From assembly GCF_002887815.1 (NCBI RefSeq), contig NZ_PDHO01000003.1, positions 124,001-188,000 of the forward strand: DNA of 64,000 nt, given 5' to 3'. The notes under the pieces are model-generated. The model was not told the origin of the DNA and made no database searches. It was given only the letters and a program-made list of their open reading frames with translations. Each line of letters begins with the position of its first letter. The first letter of the stretch is position 1. Below are positions 1-9,045 of this stretch, one piece after another. The translations under genes and the position numbers were made by a program. The DNA comes from Mycobacterium sp. ENV421. Its GTDB lineage: Bacteria > Actinomycetota > Actinomycetes > Mycobacteriales > Mycobacteriaceae.

Positions 1-1
1 C

Positions 2-607
2 CGGTCCTGGGGAATCCGGCCCATCGGCGAGCCCGAACCCGCCGGCCGACCGGACACCGCATTCGGCGGCATGTGGTGGCTGTACCTGCCATTGGCCTTC
101 GCCGACTATCAGATCTTCCTGATCATCCAAGAGGATCCGGACGGGCATCGCAGCCTCTACGACTGCAGCCGGCGCTGGCCCGACGGCAGGGTAGAGCAGC
201 TCGACGGCGTGCGCGCAACGATCCACTACACGCCCGGCACCCGCATTCCTTACGGTGCCCACATCGAGATGCTCACCCGATCCGGAAGCCGGCTGCAGCT
301 CGATGTCGAGTCGAAGCTGTTCGCGCCCATCGCATTTGGGTCCGGCTACGGTGGGGACTCCACCTGGGCGCACGGCACGTGGAAGGGTGGCCCGTCCGCC
401 GAGCGCGTCTCCTACGACATGACCGACCCCGAGGTGCTCGCCCGAGCCCCGTTCAGCCTGATCGACCATGTGGGCCGGGCCGTCTGCACCGAGCCCGACG
501 GCAGCACACAGCAGGGCGCGGGTCTGTTCGAGCACGCGATCATCGGCCCACACCACCCGTCGGGGTTCTCCGATTGGACTGACGTTCAGGAGGCGGTGAC
601 GCCGTGA
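2..607 (+). CDS. C-terminal part of a DUF7064/DUF7065-like protein (5' end outside window)
   Basis: The frame is open from base 2 to the TGA at 605-607, so the gene begins upstream and only about 201 C-terminal residues are visible. The visible stretch has a conserved-looking RSWG(I)RP...GEPE segment, an aromatic MWWLYLPLAFADYQ segment and several Gly/Trp-rich beta-like stretches, which resemble mycobacterial hydroxyneurosporene-synthase-like proteins of unknown function (DUF7064/7065). No catalytic motif can be named. It overlaps the next gene by GTGA, so the two are probably cotranscribed and translationally coupled. The family assignment is recognition by eye and is tentative. Confidence 0.75.
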   Translation, partial: RSWGIRPIGEPEPAGRPDTAFGGMWWLYLPLAFADYQIFLIIQEDPDGHRSLYDCSRRWPDGRVEQLDGVRATIHYTPGTRIPYGAHIEMLTRSGSRLQLDVESKLFAPIAFGSGYGGDSTWAHGTWKGGPSAERVSYDMTDPEVLARAPFSLIDHVGRAVCTEPDGSTQQGAGLFEHAIIGPHHPSGFSDWTDVQEAVTP

Positions 608-1581
608 AGGTGATGACAGCCCTGTTCGGCCCGACTGATGCCGTCGAGCGCGCGGCCGTGTTACGCGAAGCCGGAGCGTCGGGGGTGTTCACCTTCGAGG
701 GTCCGCGGGAGGTCTTCACGCCCCTGGTCCTGGCATCGACGGTCAAGGGCTTGGACCTGATGACGAACGTGGCGATTGCCTTCCCCCGCAATCCGATCCA
801 GTTGGCCCATGAGGCGAACGACCTGCAGGAGATCTCGGAGGGCCGGTTCATCCTCGGCCTCGGCACTCAGATCCGCGCGCAGATCGAGAAACGCTACGGC
901 GCCGAGTTCGATCGACCGGTGGCGCGGATCAAGGAGATGGTCGGTGCCTTGCGGGCGATCTTCACCGCGTGGAACACCGGTGAGCGCCTCGACTTCCGTG
1001 GTGAGTTCTACCGCCACACCCTGATGACACCCACGTTCAATCCCGGCCCGAATCCCTTTGGGCCGCCGCCGATCTATCTCGGCGCGCTCGGCCCGCAGAT
1101 GACCCGCGCGACGGCCGAAGTGGCCGACGGTCTGCTGGTGATGCCGTTCGGGTCCAAGCGGTTCCTGCACGAGAAGACCATGCCGGCCGTCCGCGCCGGG
1201 TTGGCCGCTGCCGGCCGCGACGTCGCCGACTTCGCGGTGGTACCCGAGATCATCGTTTCGGTGGGCGAGGATCACACGTCGACGCGGATGCTCCTGTCGT
1301 TCTACGGCTCCACCCCGGCGTACCGCCCGGTGCTGGAGGCGCACGGCTGGGGCGATCTGCAGCCCGAACTCAATGCCATGTCCAAGCAAGGCCGATGGCA
1401 GGAGATGGCGACCTTGATCGACGACGAGATGCTCCACACGATTGCCGCATGTGGCACGCCTGCTGAGGTGGCCGCACACATCCGCGATCGTGTCGACGGT
1501 GTCTCGGACCGGATCTGCCTGTATCAACCCGGGCCTATCGCTGCCGAGGCGCTGGCCGAGATCATCGACGCGCTGGGCTGA
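604..1581 (+). CDS. LLM-class F420-dependent oxidoreductase (TIGR03617-like)
   Basis: This 325-residue protein has the luciferase-like monooxygenase barrel pattern: an early Met-Thr-Ala-Leu-Phe-Gly strand, a central EISEGRFILGLGTQ segment and GPPPIYLGALGPQMTRA, matching the F420-dependent LLM oxidoreductases that are abundant in mycobacteria. Such enzymes use reduced deazaflavin F420 for hydride transfer, but the substrate cannot be read from sequence. Translation starts at GTG 604, overlapping the TGA of the upstream gene. An AGGAGG Shine-Dalgarno at about 588-593 supports this start. The phosphotransferase-like gene follows after 3 bases, so the three genes form one transcription unit. Confidence 0.88.
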   Translation: MKVMTALFGPTDAVERAAVLREAGASGVFTFEGPREVFTPLVLASTVKGLDLMTNVAIAFPRNPIQLAHEANDLQEISEGRFILGLGTQIRAQIEKRYGAEFDRPVARIKEMVGALRAIFTAWNTGERLDFRGEFYRHTLMTPTFNPGPNPFGPPPIYLGALGPQMTRATAEVADGLLVMPFGSKRFLHEKTMPAVRAGLAAAGRDVADFAVVPEIIVSVGEDHTSTRMLLSFYGSTPAYRPVLEAHGWGDLQPELNAMSKQGRWQEMATLIDDEMLHTIAACGTPAEVAAHIRDRVDGVSDRICLYQPGPIAAEALAEIIDALG

Positions 1582-1584
1582 CGC

Positions 1585-4023
1585 GTGCACACCACGACGA
1601 TCGAGTTCGCGGACATCATTGACGACCGGTTCGGCGGCAAAGCCTTGGGTTTGGCCGAGCTGACCCGGATCGGGCTCTCCGTCCCAACGGGTTTCGTCAT
1701 CGCCCATGCCTCCCTGCTGCCCCTCCCGGAGTCGGTCACGGACCGCTTCGCTCAGATGCAGGCGGCGGGCGGATGCCCGGTCGCCGTCAGATCCTCGGCC
1801 ACCGGAGAGGACGGCGCCGAGCAGTCGTTCGCCGGACAGTACGACACCGTCCTCGGCGTGGATTCGCTGGATGCGTTCGCCGCGGCCGTCCGCAAATGTG
1901 CCGCATCGGTCGGCTCCGAACGAGCGTCCTCCTATAGCGGCCACGACGCCGCCACCGGCGCGGTGACCATGCACGTTGTGGTCCAGCAGATGGTCGATGC
2001 ACGGTCGGCCGGAGTGGTGTTCACCGCGGACCCGACGACCGGCCGCAGGGATCTGATGGTGATCGATGCCGTCGCCGGGTTGGGTGAAGCGCTGGTCGAC
2101 GGATCTGCCATCTCCGACCATCTGGTACTGACCACCGACGGCACCCAGGCGGTCCGCGAGGTCGGAGAGAATCCCGTGCTGTCCGACGAGGAAGTCGCGC
2201 AGATTCGCGCGGGTGCGCTGCACGCATCCCGGCATTGGGGCCGGCCGATGGATCTGGAATGGGCGATCGACGCCACTGGGCAACTGAGATGGTTGCAGGC
2301 TCGGCCGATCACCACACTGCCCGGGGACCTCAACGAGATGGACACCCCGGTGGCCGGCCCGTCCCACGTCTACACCCGATGCAACATCGGCGAGATGATG
2401 CCAGGAGCCTTCTGTCCGCTCACCGCGTCGGTCTCGGGCTACGCGATCGACTACGCCATGCAGACCACGCAGGTGGTGGCGCGGGCGCAGGACAGCTACG
2501 CCACGCCGTGGCTTCAAGTCGGCTACTTCTACGGGCACATGTTCTTGAACATGACCGAAGGCACGGCGCTGAGTTCGGGCATCCTCGGAAACTCGCTGGA
2601 ACAGTTCTCCATGTCGATCTGCGGGCGGGTGGTCGACGAACTCAAGGCCAAACCACCAAAGCCGTTCATCCCCAAACTGATCAACACGATCCGGCTCACC
2701 TCGCATGCGTTGTCCGCCGGTCCGGCTATCCGCCGGCTCGGCGACCAGATCGTCGCGTATCCGATTCCGACCAGTCGCGACGCCAAACACGTTCTGCGGC
2801 AACTGGAAGCGGGCGTCGAACTGTACTGCTACGTCACGCTGGTTCACGTGCGGTCGTCATCGCGGGCTGCGGTGGGTGCGAATATTCTGGAGAGCTATCT
2901 GGTGCGCAACGCCGTCAAGAACGGTCTCGATGAGCACGAGGGTCAAGCCGAGGCGGCACGTCTGATGGCCGGTGCCACCGACGTCGAGAGCGCCATGATG
3001 GTCGACGAACTGCATGCGGTGGTGCGTGAGATCGTCGCCGACGAGGCGACCGCCGAGCAGTTCCTGGCCGCGCCGCCGGATGAGGCGGTGATCGGCCTGT
3101 GTGGTGGCGCCGGCCGGGGCGGTGCGGCGTTGCGGCAGTTCCTGATTCGGCACGGCCACCGCGGTTACCGCGAACTGTGCATGCGCGATCCCGCGTGGGC
3201 CGAGGACGCCGACGGACTCGGGTCGATGATGCAGGTCATGGTGCAGTCTGCGCGGAGTTCCGCCGGCGAGCAGTCAACGCGCACACCGATCGATGCACCC
3301 CGGTCGCGGACAGTCCGGCTGCTGGCCCGCTTGGCTCAGGGCGGTGCCCGCGGGCGCGAGGAGACCAAGTCCAAGATGGCGCTGATGGCCCACCGCCTCA
3401 AGCTCGGATACCACCATCTGGGCGAGGTGCTGGCCGATTCCGGACGTCTTCCCGACGCGGACCTGGTCTTCTTCTTCGATCGCGCCGAGTTGCCATTGGT
3501 CGTCGGCGACGAGGACATCGCCGACCTCGTGCACCGCGCGCAGCAGCGCCGGGATGCGCTGCCGTTCCAACAGGCGCTGGAATTCGACGACGTGTCGGTG
3601 GGTCGGCCCACCCCCATCCTCGCGCGGGTTGCGGGTGCTCTCACCGACGATCAAATCACTGGGCGGCCGGCCAGCCGGGGCATCGCCGAAGGCACGGTCC
3701 GCGTGGCCAAGTCGATCCATGATGCGCGTGATGTGCAGCGTGGCGAGATCCTCGTCGCACCGGTCACCGACGTCGGTTGGACACCATATTTCACCGTGAT
3801 CGCGGCACTGGTCACCGACATCGGAAGTTCGGTGTCCCATGGCGCGGTCGTGGCGCGGGAGTACGGGCTACCCTGCGTCGTCAACACGCTGATCGGTACC
3901 CAGGTACTCAAGACCGGTGATCGAGTCAGAGTGGACGGCGACAAGGGGCTGATCACCCGGCTCGACGCGGCGGCCGGCCTCGATCCCGAGGTTGGTCAGC
4001 TGTTCAGCGACCACACCGAGTAG
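1585..4023 (+). CDS. PEP-utilizing phosphotransferase, rifampicin phosphotransferase-like architecture
   Basis: This 812-residue enzyme has an N-terminal ATP-grasp domain of the PPDK_N type (FGGKALGLAEL near residue 13, VRSSATGEDGAEQSFAGQYD, and a C-terminal LQARPIT of that domain). A middle region of about 450 residues follows, then a C-terminal swivelling phosphohistidine domain (SHGAVVAREYGLPCVV) with the likely phosphorylated His at residue 752. The PEP/pyruvate-binding TIM barrel of PEP synthase and PPDK is absent. This ATP / middle / His layout and length match rifampicin phosphotransferases (about 870 residues), which use ATP to phosphorylate the antibiotic. The true substrate may differ, because many actinobacterial homologues are uncharacterised. 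The GTG start lies 3 bases after the preceding stop. Confidence 0.85.
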   Translation: MHTTTIEFADIIDDRFGGKALGLAELTRIGLSVPTGFVIAHASLLPLPESVTDRFAQMQAAGGCPVAVRSSATGEDGAEQSFAGQYDTVLGVDSLDAFAAAVRKCAASVGSERASSYSGHDAATGAVTMHVVVQQMVDARSAGVVFTADPTTGRRDLMVIDAVAGLGEALVDGSAISDHLVLTTDGTQAVREVGENPVLSDEEVAQIRAGALHASRHWGRPMDLEWAIDATGQLRWLQARPITTLPGDLNEMDTPVAGPSHVYTRCNIGEMMPGAFCPLTASVSGYAIDYAMQTTQVVARAQDSYATPWLQVGYFYGHMFLNMTEGTALSSGILGNSLEQFSMSICGRVVDELKAKPPKPFIPKLINTIRLTSHALSAGPAIRRLGDQIVAYPIPTSRDAKHVLRQLEAGVELYCYVTLVHVRSSSRAAVGANILESYLVRNAVKNGLDEHEGQAEAARLMAGATDVESAMMVDELHAVVREIVADEATAEQFLAAPPDEAVIGLCGGAGRGGAALRQFLIRHGHRGYRELCMRDPAWAEDADGLGSMMQVMVQSARSSAGEQSTRTPIDAPRSRTVRLLARLAQGGARGREETKSKMALMAHRLKLGYHHLGEVLADSGRLPDADLVFFFDRAELPLVVGDEDIADLVHRAQQRRDALPFQQALEFDDVSVGRPTPILARVAGALTDDQITGRPASRGIAEGTVRVAKSIHDARDVQRGEILVAPVTDVGWTPYFTVIAALVTDIGSSVSHGAVVAREYGLPCVVNTLIGTQVLKTGDRVRVDGDKGLITRLDAAAGLDPEVGQLFSDHTE

Positions 4024-4526
4024 TTCAGGGCTGTCGCGAACAGGCTCCACGCGAAGTACGGGATGAGCAGCGCGGCCGCCGTGCGGTTGGCCTTCCAGAA
4101 CAACACAAGGGTCGCGGCCAGGACCACGTCGAGCAGCAGGATGTCCACGAGTGCCACACCACGCCAGCCGAGGCCGAAGAACAACGGTGACCAGACCAGA
4201 TTCAGGACCAGTTGCGTGGCGTACGCGATGATCGCCGGGTTACCGAATCGGGGGTCGGCCCGCCACACGAGCCAGGCGGCGATCGCCATCAGCGCGTACA
4301 AGATGGTCCACACCGGTCCGAAGACGTTGGGCGGCGGCGCCCAATCGGGTTGTTCGAGCCGTCCGTACTCGCTCGCGGCACCAGCAGAGGCAAGCCCGCC
4401 CACGGCGGCTACCGCGGCGACAGCGACGAGCGATACGACAAGCGCGAGAATGTGCCGCGAGCGCGTCGTGGCGGGGATCTCCGAGGTCATCTGCGTCCAT
4501 TTCTGTCGGAAAAGCTCTAGCTCCAT
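3996..4526 (-). CDS. tspO: TspO/MBR family tryptophan-rich sensory protein
   Basis: This small membrane protein of about 176 residues has five hydrophobic segments. It carries the TspO signature: WAPPPNVFGPVWTILYALMAIAAWLVWR, here split as WAPPPNVFGPVW and the following helix, then LNLVWSPLFFGLGW and IPYFAWSLFATALNYSVW near the C-terminus. TspO proteins bind porphyrins and related ligands and are linked to oxidative stress. The gene is convergent with the phosphotransferase and its 3' end overlaps that gene by 28 bases. The start is uncertain: ATG 4526 is listed, but the internal ATG at 4490 gives a more typical short N-terminus, and neither has a strong ribosome-binding site. Confidence 0.9.
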   Translation of the reverse strand: MELELFRQKWTQMTSEIPATTRSRHILALVVSLVAVAAVAAVGGLASAGAASEYGRLEQPDWAPPPNVFGPVWTILYALMAIAAWLVWRADPRFGNPAIIAYATQLVLNLVWSPLFFGLGWRGVALVDILLLDVVLAATLVLFWKANRTAAALLIPYFAWSLFATALNYSVWSLNS

Positions 4527-4706
4527 ATGAGGTATCCGTCGGCGAATACGCCATCTTGTGACGTCGTCTCCGCCGAACTGCCAGGCCCGTGTGCCCCAGG
4601 TCCGGCCAGGCTACGAAACGGGCACGGCGTTGTCCAACAGCAGTTCAACCGCGTCCACGTAACGGTCTCCTGACACCCGCCGCGGTCACGGCGGTAGCTC
4701 GGGTCG

Positions 4707-6428
4707 TCACCCGACTGGCACGATGTCGGCGGCCCCGAGCCGCGCACCATCGGCTGTCTCGTCGTCGGGCATCGACTGACTTTCCCGCTCGGCGGCCACC
4801 CGCGCCAGATAGTGCGCGACCTCCCGGGCCTTCTGTTCGTCAGACCAACCCAGCACCGGCGCCATCAAATCGGCGATCTCCGAGCAGGATTCGGTTCCCC
4901 GGTCGAAGGTCTCGATCGAGATCCTGGTCCGGCGGCACAACACGTCGTCGAGGTGCAGCGCCCCTTCGTGGGTGGTGCCGTACACGACCTCGGCACGGAG
5001 GTAGTCGTCGGCGGCCGGCAGCGGGGCGCCCAGTGACGGATCATCTCGGATCAAGGCCAACACTTCGCCGATCATTGACCCGTACCTATTCAGCAGCCGA
5101 GCGATGCGCGACTCGTTCAGTCCGGATTCGGCCGCGAGCTGGGTCCGCGCGTTCCACATCGCCCGGAAGCCCTCGGCTCCGAGCAGCGGTACGTCGTCGG
5201 TGATGCAGCCGGGGATCTTGCGGTCGAAGGTCTCACCCAGGCCGTGGACGGCCTCGTCGACCGCGTCCTTGGCCATCACCCGATACGTGGTGTACTTGCC
5301 GCCCGCTATCACCACCAGGCCCGGAACACTATGCGCCACCGCGTGTTCGCGCGACAGTGCGGAGGTATCGGCGCTCTCGCCGGCCAGCAACGGACGCAGT
5401 CCCGCGAAGACCCCCTCGACGTCGGCTTCGGTCAGCGGCACTCGTAGCACGGAATTCACCTGGTCGAGCAGGTAGCGGATGTCACGCTGACTGGCCGCGG
5501 GATGGGCTTTGTCCAGCGACCAGTCGGTGTCCGTGGTGCCGATGATCCAATGCCGGCCCCACGGGATGACGAACAGGACCGACTTATCGGTTCGCAGGAT
5601 GATGCCACTCGACGACCGGATGCGGTCGCGCGGGACCACGAGGTGGATGCCCTTGCTCGAGCGCACATGGAACTGTCCGCGCTCGTTGGCCAATGTCTGC
5701 GTATCGTCGGTCCACACCCCGGTCGCGTTGATGACCTGCCGCGCCCGAATCGTGTACTGGCGGTTGGATTCCAGGTCCACCACCCGGGCCCCGGTGACCC
5801 GCTCTCCCTCGCGCACCAGGTCGACGACCCGCGTGCGCGTCGCGATCCTCGCGCCGTAGGCGGCCGCCGTGCGGGCGATGGTCATCGTGTGCCGGGCATC
5901 GTCGACCTGCGCGTCGTAATACTGGAGAGCACCCACGAGTGCCTCCTTGTTCAGCGACGGCGCAACCCGCAGTGCACCGCGACGGGTCAGGTGTCGGTGC
6001 AGGGGGACGCCGGCACCATGCCCGGATGCCTTCGACATCGCGTCATACAGCGCCAGTCCGGCTCCCAGATAGACCCGCTCCCATGCCCGATGCTTGAGCG
6101 GGTAGAGGAACTTGACCGGCCGCACCAGGTGCGGTGCCAACTTCTCCAGCATCAGCCCACGCTCGGAGAGCGCCTCGGCGACCAGTCCGAAGTCGAGCAT
6201 CTCCAGATAGCGCAGCCCCCCGTGGATCAGCTTGCTGGAGCGGCTGGACGTCCCGGAGGCGAGGTCGCGCGCCTCGACCAAGCCGGTCCGAAGGCCCCGC
6301 GTGGCGGCGTCCAGCGCGGCGCCGGCGCCGACCACGCCGCCGCCGATGATCAAGATGTCCACCGGCGTCTCGGACATATCGGCGAGCGCGGTCTCGCGGT
6401 TGAGCGGAGACAACGGGAATGAGTCCAT
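4707..6428 (-). CDS. glpD: glycerol-3-phosphate dehydrogenase
   Basis: This 573-residue FAD enzyme oxidises glycerol 3-phosphate to dihydroxyacetone phosphate and passes electrons to the respiratory chain. The N-terminus has the dinucleotide-binding GGGVVGAG at residues 29-36, followed by SGTSSRSSKLIHGGLRYLE, a GlpD hallmark. A C-terminal domain follows (GGKYTTYRVMAKDAVD and LNRYGS). The frame stays open upstream into glpK, but the start is placed at ATG 6428 because AAAGG lies just before it and the protein then matches the usual family length. It is the third gene of the leftward glpF-glpK-glpD unit, 44 bases after glpK. Confidence 0.96.
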   Translation of the reverse strand: MDSFPLSPLNRETALADMSETPVDILIIGGGVVGAGAALDAATRGLRTGLVEARDLASGTSSRSSKLIHGGLRYLEMLDFGLVAEALSERGLMLEKLAPHLVRPVKFLYPLKHRAWERVYLGAGLALYDAMSKASGHGAGVPLHRHLTRRGALRVAPSLNKEALVGALQYYDAQVDDARHTMTIARTAAAYGARIATRTRVVDLVREGERVTGARVVDLESNRQYTIRARQVINATGVWTDDTQTLANERGQFHVRSSKGIHLVVPRDRIRSSSGIILRTDKSVLFVIPWGRHWIIGTTDTDWSLDKAHPAASQRDIRYLLDQVNSVLRVPLTEADVEGVFAGLRPLLAGESADTSALSREHAVAHSVPGLVVIAGGKYTTYRVMAKDAVDEAVHGLGETFDRKIPGCITDDVPLLGAEGFRAMWNARTQLAAESGLNESRIARLLNRYGSMIGEVLALIRDDPSLGAPLPAADDYLRAEVVYGTTHEGALHLDDVLCRRTRISIETFDRGTESCSEIADLMAPVLGWSDEQKAREVAHYLARVAAERESQSMPDDETADGARLGAADIVPVG

Positions 6429-6472
6429 GTCACTTGACCTTTCGAGGTTGAGGGAGTCGGTGCAAGGCCGGC

Positions 6473-7990
6473 TCAGCCGACGTCGACCCAGTCGAGCGTG
6501 CGCTGGACGGCCTTGCGCCACTGGGCGTGGCCGGCTTGGCGCTGCTCGTCGGACCAGGCCGGATTCCAGCGCTTGTCCTCGAGCCAGTTCTTGCGCAGCT
6601 CGTCGGTGTCCTTCCAGAAGCCGACCGCCAGACCCGCCGCGTAGGCGGCGCCGAGCGCGGTGGTCTCGGCCACCACCGGCTTGACCACGTCGACGCCGAG
6701 GACGTCCGCCTGGATCTGCATGCACAAGTTGTTGGCGGTGATGCCGCCGTCGACCTTGAGCACCTCGAGATGAACCCCCGAGTCAGCTTCCATCGCCTCG
6801 ACGACGTCGCGGCTCTGATAGCAGATCGCCTCCAACGTCGCCCGCGCCACGTGGGCATTGGTGTTGAACCGCGACAGACCGACGATCGCGCCGCGGGCAT
6901 CCGAGCGCCAGTGGGGCGCGAACAGGCCGGAGAACGCCGGCACGAAGTACACCCCGCCGTTGTCTTCGACCTGACGGGCCAAGACCTCTGATTGTGCTGC
7001 GCCGCTGATGATTCCGAGCTGGTCGCGCAGCCACTGCACAGCGGAGCCGGTGACGGCGATCGAGCCTTCCAGCGCGTAGACCGCCTCGGTGTCCCCGAAC
7101 TTGTAGGCGACCGTGGTCAGCAGGCCCGCTGAGGAGCGCACGATGTCGTTGCCGGTGTTGATCAACATGAAATTGCCGGTGCCGTAGGTGTTCTTGGCCT
7201 CACCGGGTGCGAAGCACACTTGGCCGACGGTGGCGGCCTGCTGATCGCCGAGCGCGCCGGTCAGCGGCACCTCGCCGCCCAGCGGTCCGTCGGCCAGGGT
7301 GATGCCGTACGGCTCGGGTGAGGACGACGGCACGATCTCAGGCAGCATCTGACGCGGAATCCCGAAGAGCGCCAGAAGTTCGTCGTCCCAGTCCAGGGTT
7401 TCCAGGTTCATCAGCATGGTGCGACTGGCATTGGTCACGTCGGTCACGTGGACACCACCGTGGCTACCACCGGTCAGCCGCCACAGCAGCCAGCTGTCGG
7501 TGTTGCCGAACAGCGCATCCCCGCGCTCGGCGGCCTCCCGCACGCCGTCGACGTTGTCGAGAATCCACTTGATCTTCCCGCCGGAGAAGTAGGTCGCCGG
7601 TGGCAGGCCGGCCTTGTGCCGGATGGTTTCGCCGTGGCCCGCTGCCTCCAGCGCACTGGCGATGCGGTCAGTGCGGGTGTCTTGCCAGACGATGGCGTTG
7701 TAGTACGGCCGACCGGTCCGCTTGTTCCACACCACCGTCGTCTCACGCTGGTTGGTGATGCCCAGGGCGGCAAGGTCGCTGCTGACCAGCCCGGCCTTGC
7801 CGAGCGCGGTCTGGATGACCGAGGAGGTGCGCTCCCAGATCTCGACCGGATTGTGCTCCACCCAGCCGGCCTGGGGCAGGATCTGCTCGTGTTCGAGTTG
7901 ATGCGCGGCGATGACGTTGCCGCCGTGGTCGAAGACCATGAATCGGGTGCTGGTGGTTCCTTGGTCGACAGAACCGACGAAATCGGGCAT
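6473..7990 (-). CDS. glpK: glycerol kinase (glpFKD operon copy)
   Basis: This 505-residue FGGY-family kinase phosphorylates glycerol to sn-glycerol 3-phosphate using ATP. Sequence marks include the N-terminal DQGTTSTR phosphate-binding loop, the NQRETTVVW and WQDTRT motifs involved in glycerol binding, [20 protein letters not shown] and the C-terminal VDGGITANN. The start ATG 7990 has AGGAGAG about 8 bases upstream. The gene lies between glpF and glpD in the expected pathway order for facilitated uptake, phosphorylation and oxidation. A second, distinct glycerol kinase lies at 9804-11300. Confidence 0.96.
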   Translation of the reverse strand: MPDFVGSVDQGTTSTRFMVFDHGGNVIAAHQLEHEQILPQAGWVEHNPVEIWERTSSVIQTALGKAGLVSSDLAALGITNQRETTVVWNKRTGRPYYNAIVWQDTRTDRIASALEAAGHGETIRHKAGLPPATYFSGGKIKWILDNVDGVREAAERGDALFGNTDSWLLWRLTGGSHGGVHVTDVTNASRTMLMNLETLDWDDELLALFGIPRQMLPEIVPSSSPEPYGITLADGPLGGEVPLTGALGDQQAATVGQVCFAPGEAKNTYGTGNFMLINTGNDIVRSSAGLLTTVAYKFGDTEAVYALEGSIAVTGSAVQWLRDQLGIISGAAQSEVLARQVEDNGGVYFVPAFSGLFAPHWRSDARGAIVGLSRFNTNAHVARATLEAICYQSRDVVEAMEADSGVHLEVLKVDGGITANNLCMQIQADVLGVDVVKPVVAETTALGAAYAAGLAVGFWKDTDELRKNWLEDKRWNPAWSDEQRQAGHAQWRKAVQRTLDWVDVG

Positions 7991-8041
7991 GGGATTACTC
8001 TCCTGAGGGGGTAGTGGTCGGAAACAAGATGACGAGCAGGC

Positions 8042-8875
8042 TCAGCGGTGGGGAACCGCGGTCGCTTCGGAGACACCGATCTCGTCGGGTCGCGCATCGT
8101 CGGGCGGCAGGAACCGCTCGATGCCGTAGACGAACAGCGCCCCGCCCAGCAATCCGCCGATGATGGGGGCGACGATCGGTAGCCAGAAGTACAACTCGGG
8201 ACCGTTGGCCGAGTACATCGCGTCCTGGTAGCCGCTGATCCAGGAGGCCAGTCGGGGGCCGAAATCGCGTGCCGGGTTGATGGCGTATCCGGCGTTGGTG
8301 CCCCACGCCATGCCGATGGCGACCACCAGCAGGCCGATGATCACCGGGCCCATGTTGGCCATCGGCGGATTGTTGATCGCACTGGTCACGGCGAAGATCA
8401 CCATGACCAGCAGGGCGGTGCCTACGATCTGATCGGCGAATGCGGTCGTGATCGACACGCCCTCGCCAGGCGAGGTGGAGAAGATGCCCTGCGTCGCTCG
8501 GGTGTGGCCGGGATCGACGGCGGCGATCTGGTCGGCGTAGACGAACCGCACGATCAGCGCGCCCAGGAAGGCACCCGCCATCTGTGCGCCGATGAAGGGC
8601 AACACTTTTCGTCGCTCGAAGCCGCGAAAGACCGTCAGGGCGACAGTGACCGCAGGATTCAGGTGAGCGCCGCTGATGCGCCCGGCGACGAAGACGGCCA
8701 TGGTCACGCCCAGTCCCCACCCCCACGCGATCGAGTTGTGGTCGCCGGCACCGACCGACTTGGGGAATCCTCCGGCCACGACCTGTGCGACGACGCCGCA
8801 GCCGAATACGACCAGGATGGCGGTACCGAGCATCTCTCCGGACAACTCGCCGAGAAATGGATGCTTCGTCTTCAT
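8042..8875 (-). CDS. glpF: MIP-family glycerol uptake facilitator
   Basis: This 277-residue membrane channel has about six transmembrane helices and both aquaglyceroporin NPA boxes (GAHLNPAVTV and AINPARDFGPR). The Asp after the second NPA is typical of glycerol facilitators rather than strict water channels. The frame extends upstream to 9043, but the start is placed at ATG 8875 because GAGGAG lies immediately upstream and the protein then begins in a normal MIP N-terminus. It is the first gene of glpFKD. The upstream intergenic region shared with the IclR regulator carries palindromic operator-like sequence, so control by that regulator is likely. Confidence 0.95.
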   Translation of the reverse strand: MKTKHPFLGELSGEMLGTAILVVFGCGVVAQVVAGGFPKSVGAGDHNSIAWGWGLGVTMAVFVAGRISGAHLNPAVTVALTVFRGFERRKVLPFIGAQMAGAFLGALIVRFVYADQIAAVDPGHTRATQGIFSTSPGEGVSITTAFADQIVGTALLVMVIFAVTSAINNPPMANMGPVIIGLLVVAIGMAWGTNAGYAINPARDFGPRLASWISGYQDAMYSANGPELYFWLPIVAPIIGGLLGGALFVYGIERFLPPDDARPDEIGVSEATAVPHR

Positions 8876-8934
8876 CGTTGACTCCTCTATGAGCGTTCGA
8901 GACGTCCCGGGAACGGGCACTGGATTAGTGACGT

Positions 8935-8943
8935 GTTCCGAAC
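8935..8943. promoter_or_regulatory. secondary GTTC-C-GAAC palindrome in the glpF/IclR intergenic region
   Basis: GTTCCGAAC is a short inverted repeat with a single central base. It shares the GTTC/GAAC half-sites of the stronger palindrome at 8979-8995, 36 bases away. It could be an auxiliary binding site for the divergent IclR regulator. At this length it could also be chance. Confidence 0.35.
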
Positions 8944-8978
8944 GTAAGGAGCGCGTGTGACGTACATCAACCGCCGCT

Positions 8979-8995
8979 GTTCGACAATGTCGAAC
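8979..8995. promoter_or_regulatory. putative IclR-family operator between glpF and the IclR gene
   Basis: GTTCGACAATGTCGAAC is a perfect 7-base inverted repeat with a 3-base AAT spacer. It lies about 100 bases upstream of glpF and 50 bases upstream of the iclR start. IclR-family proteins commonly autoregulate and control divergent targets through palindromes of this size. Its position fits shared control of glpFKD and of the iclR-glpK2 pair. Binding is inferred. Confidence 0.65.
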
Positions 8996-9045
8996 GAGGC
9001 GTGCCGTGGCCTTCGTCTCAGGCGACCGAGAAGTGAGGAGCACCC

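Noticed and set aside
661..2847. A 728-codon open frame on the minus strand opposite the oxidoreductase and phosphotransferase genes
   Set aside because: It is a high-GC shadow: its product is Arg/Gly/Asp/His-rich and low in normal protein character, while the plus-strand genes have clear family motifs.
6429..6725. N-terminal extension of glpD into glpK
   Set aside because: The added 99 residues read as shadow sequence of glpK, and ATG 6428 has a ribosome-binding site and gives the normal family length.
8876..9043. N-terminal extension of glpF across the intergenic region
   Set aside because: It would cover the operator palindrome and lacks a ribosome-binding site; ATG 8875 has GAGGAG upstream.
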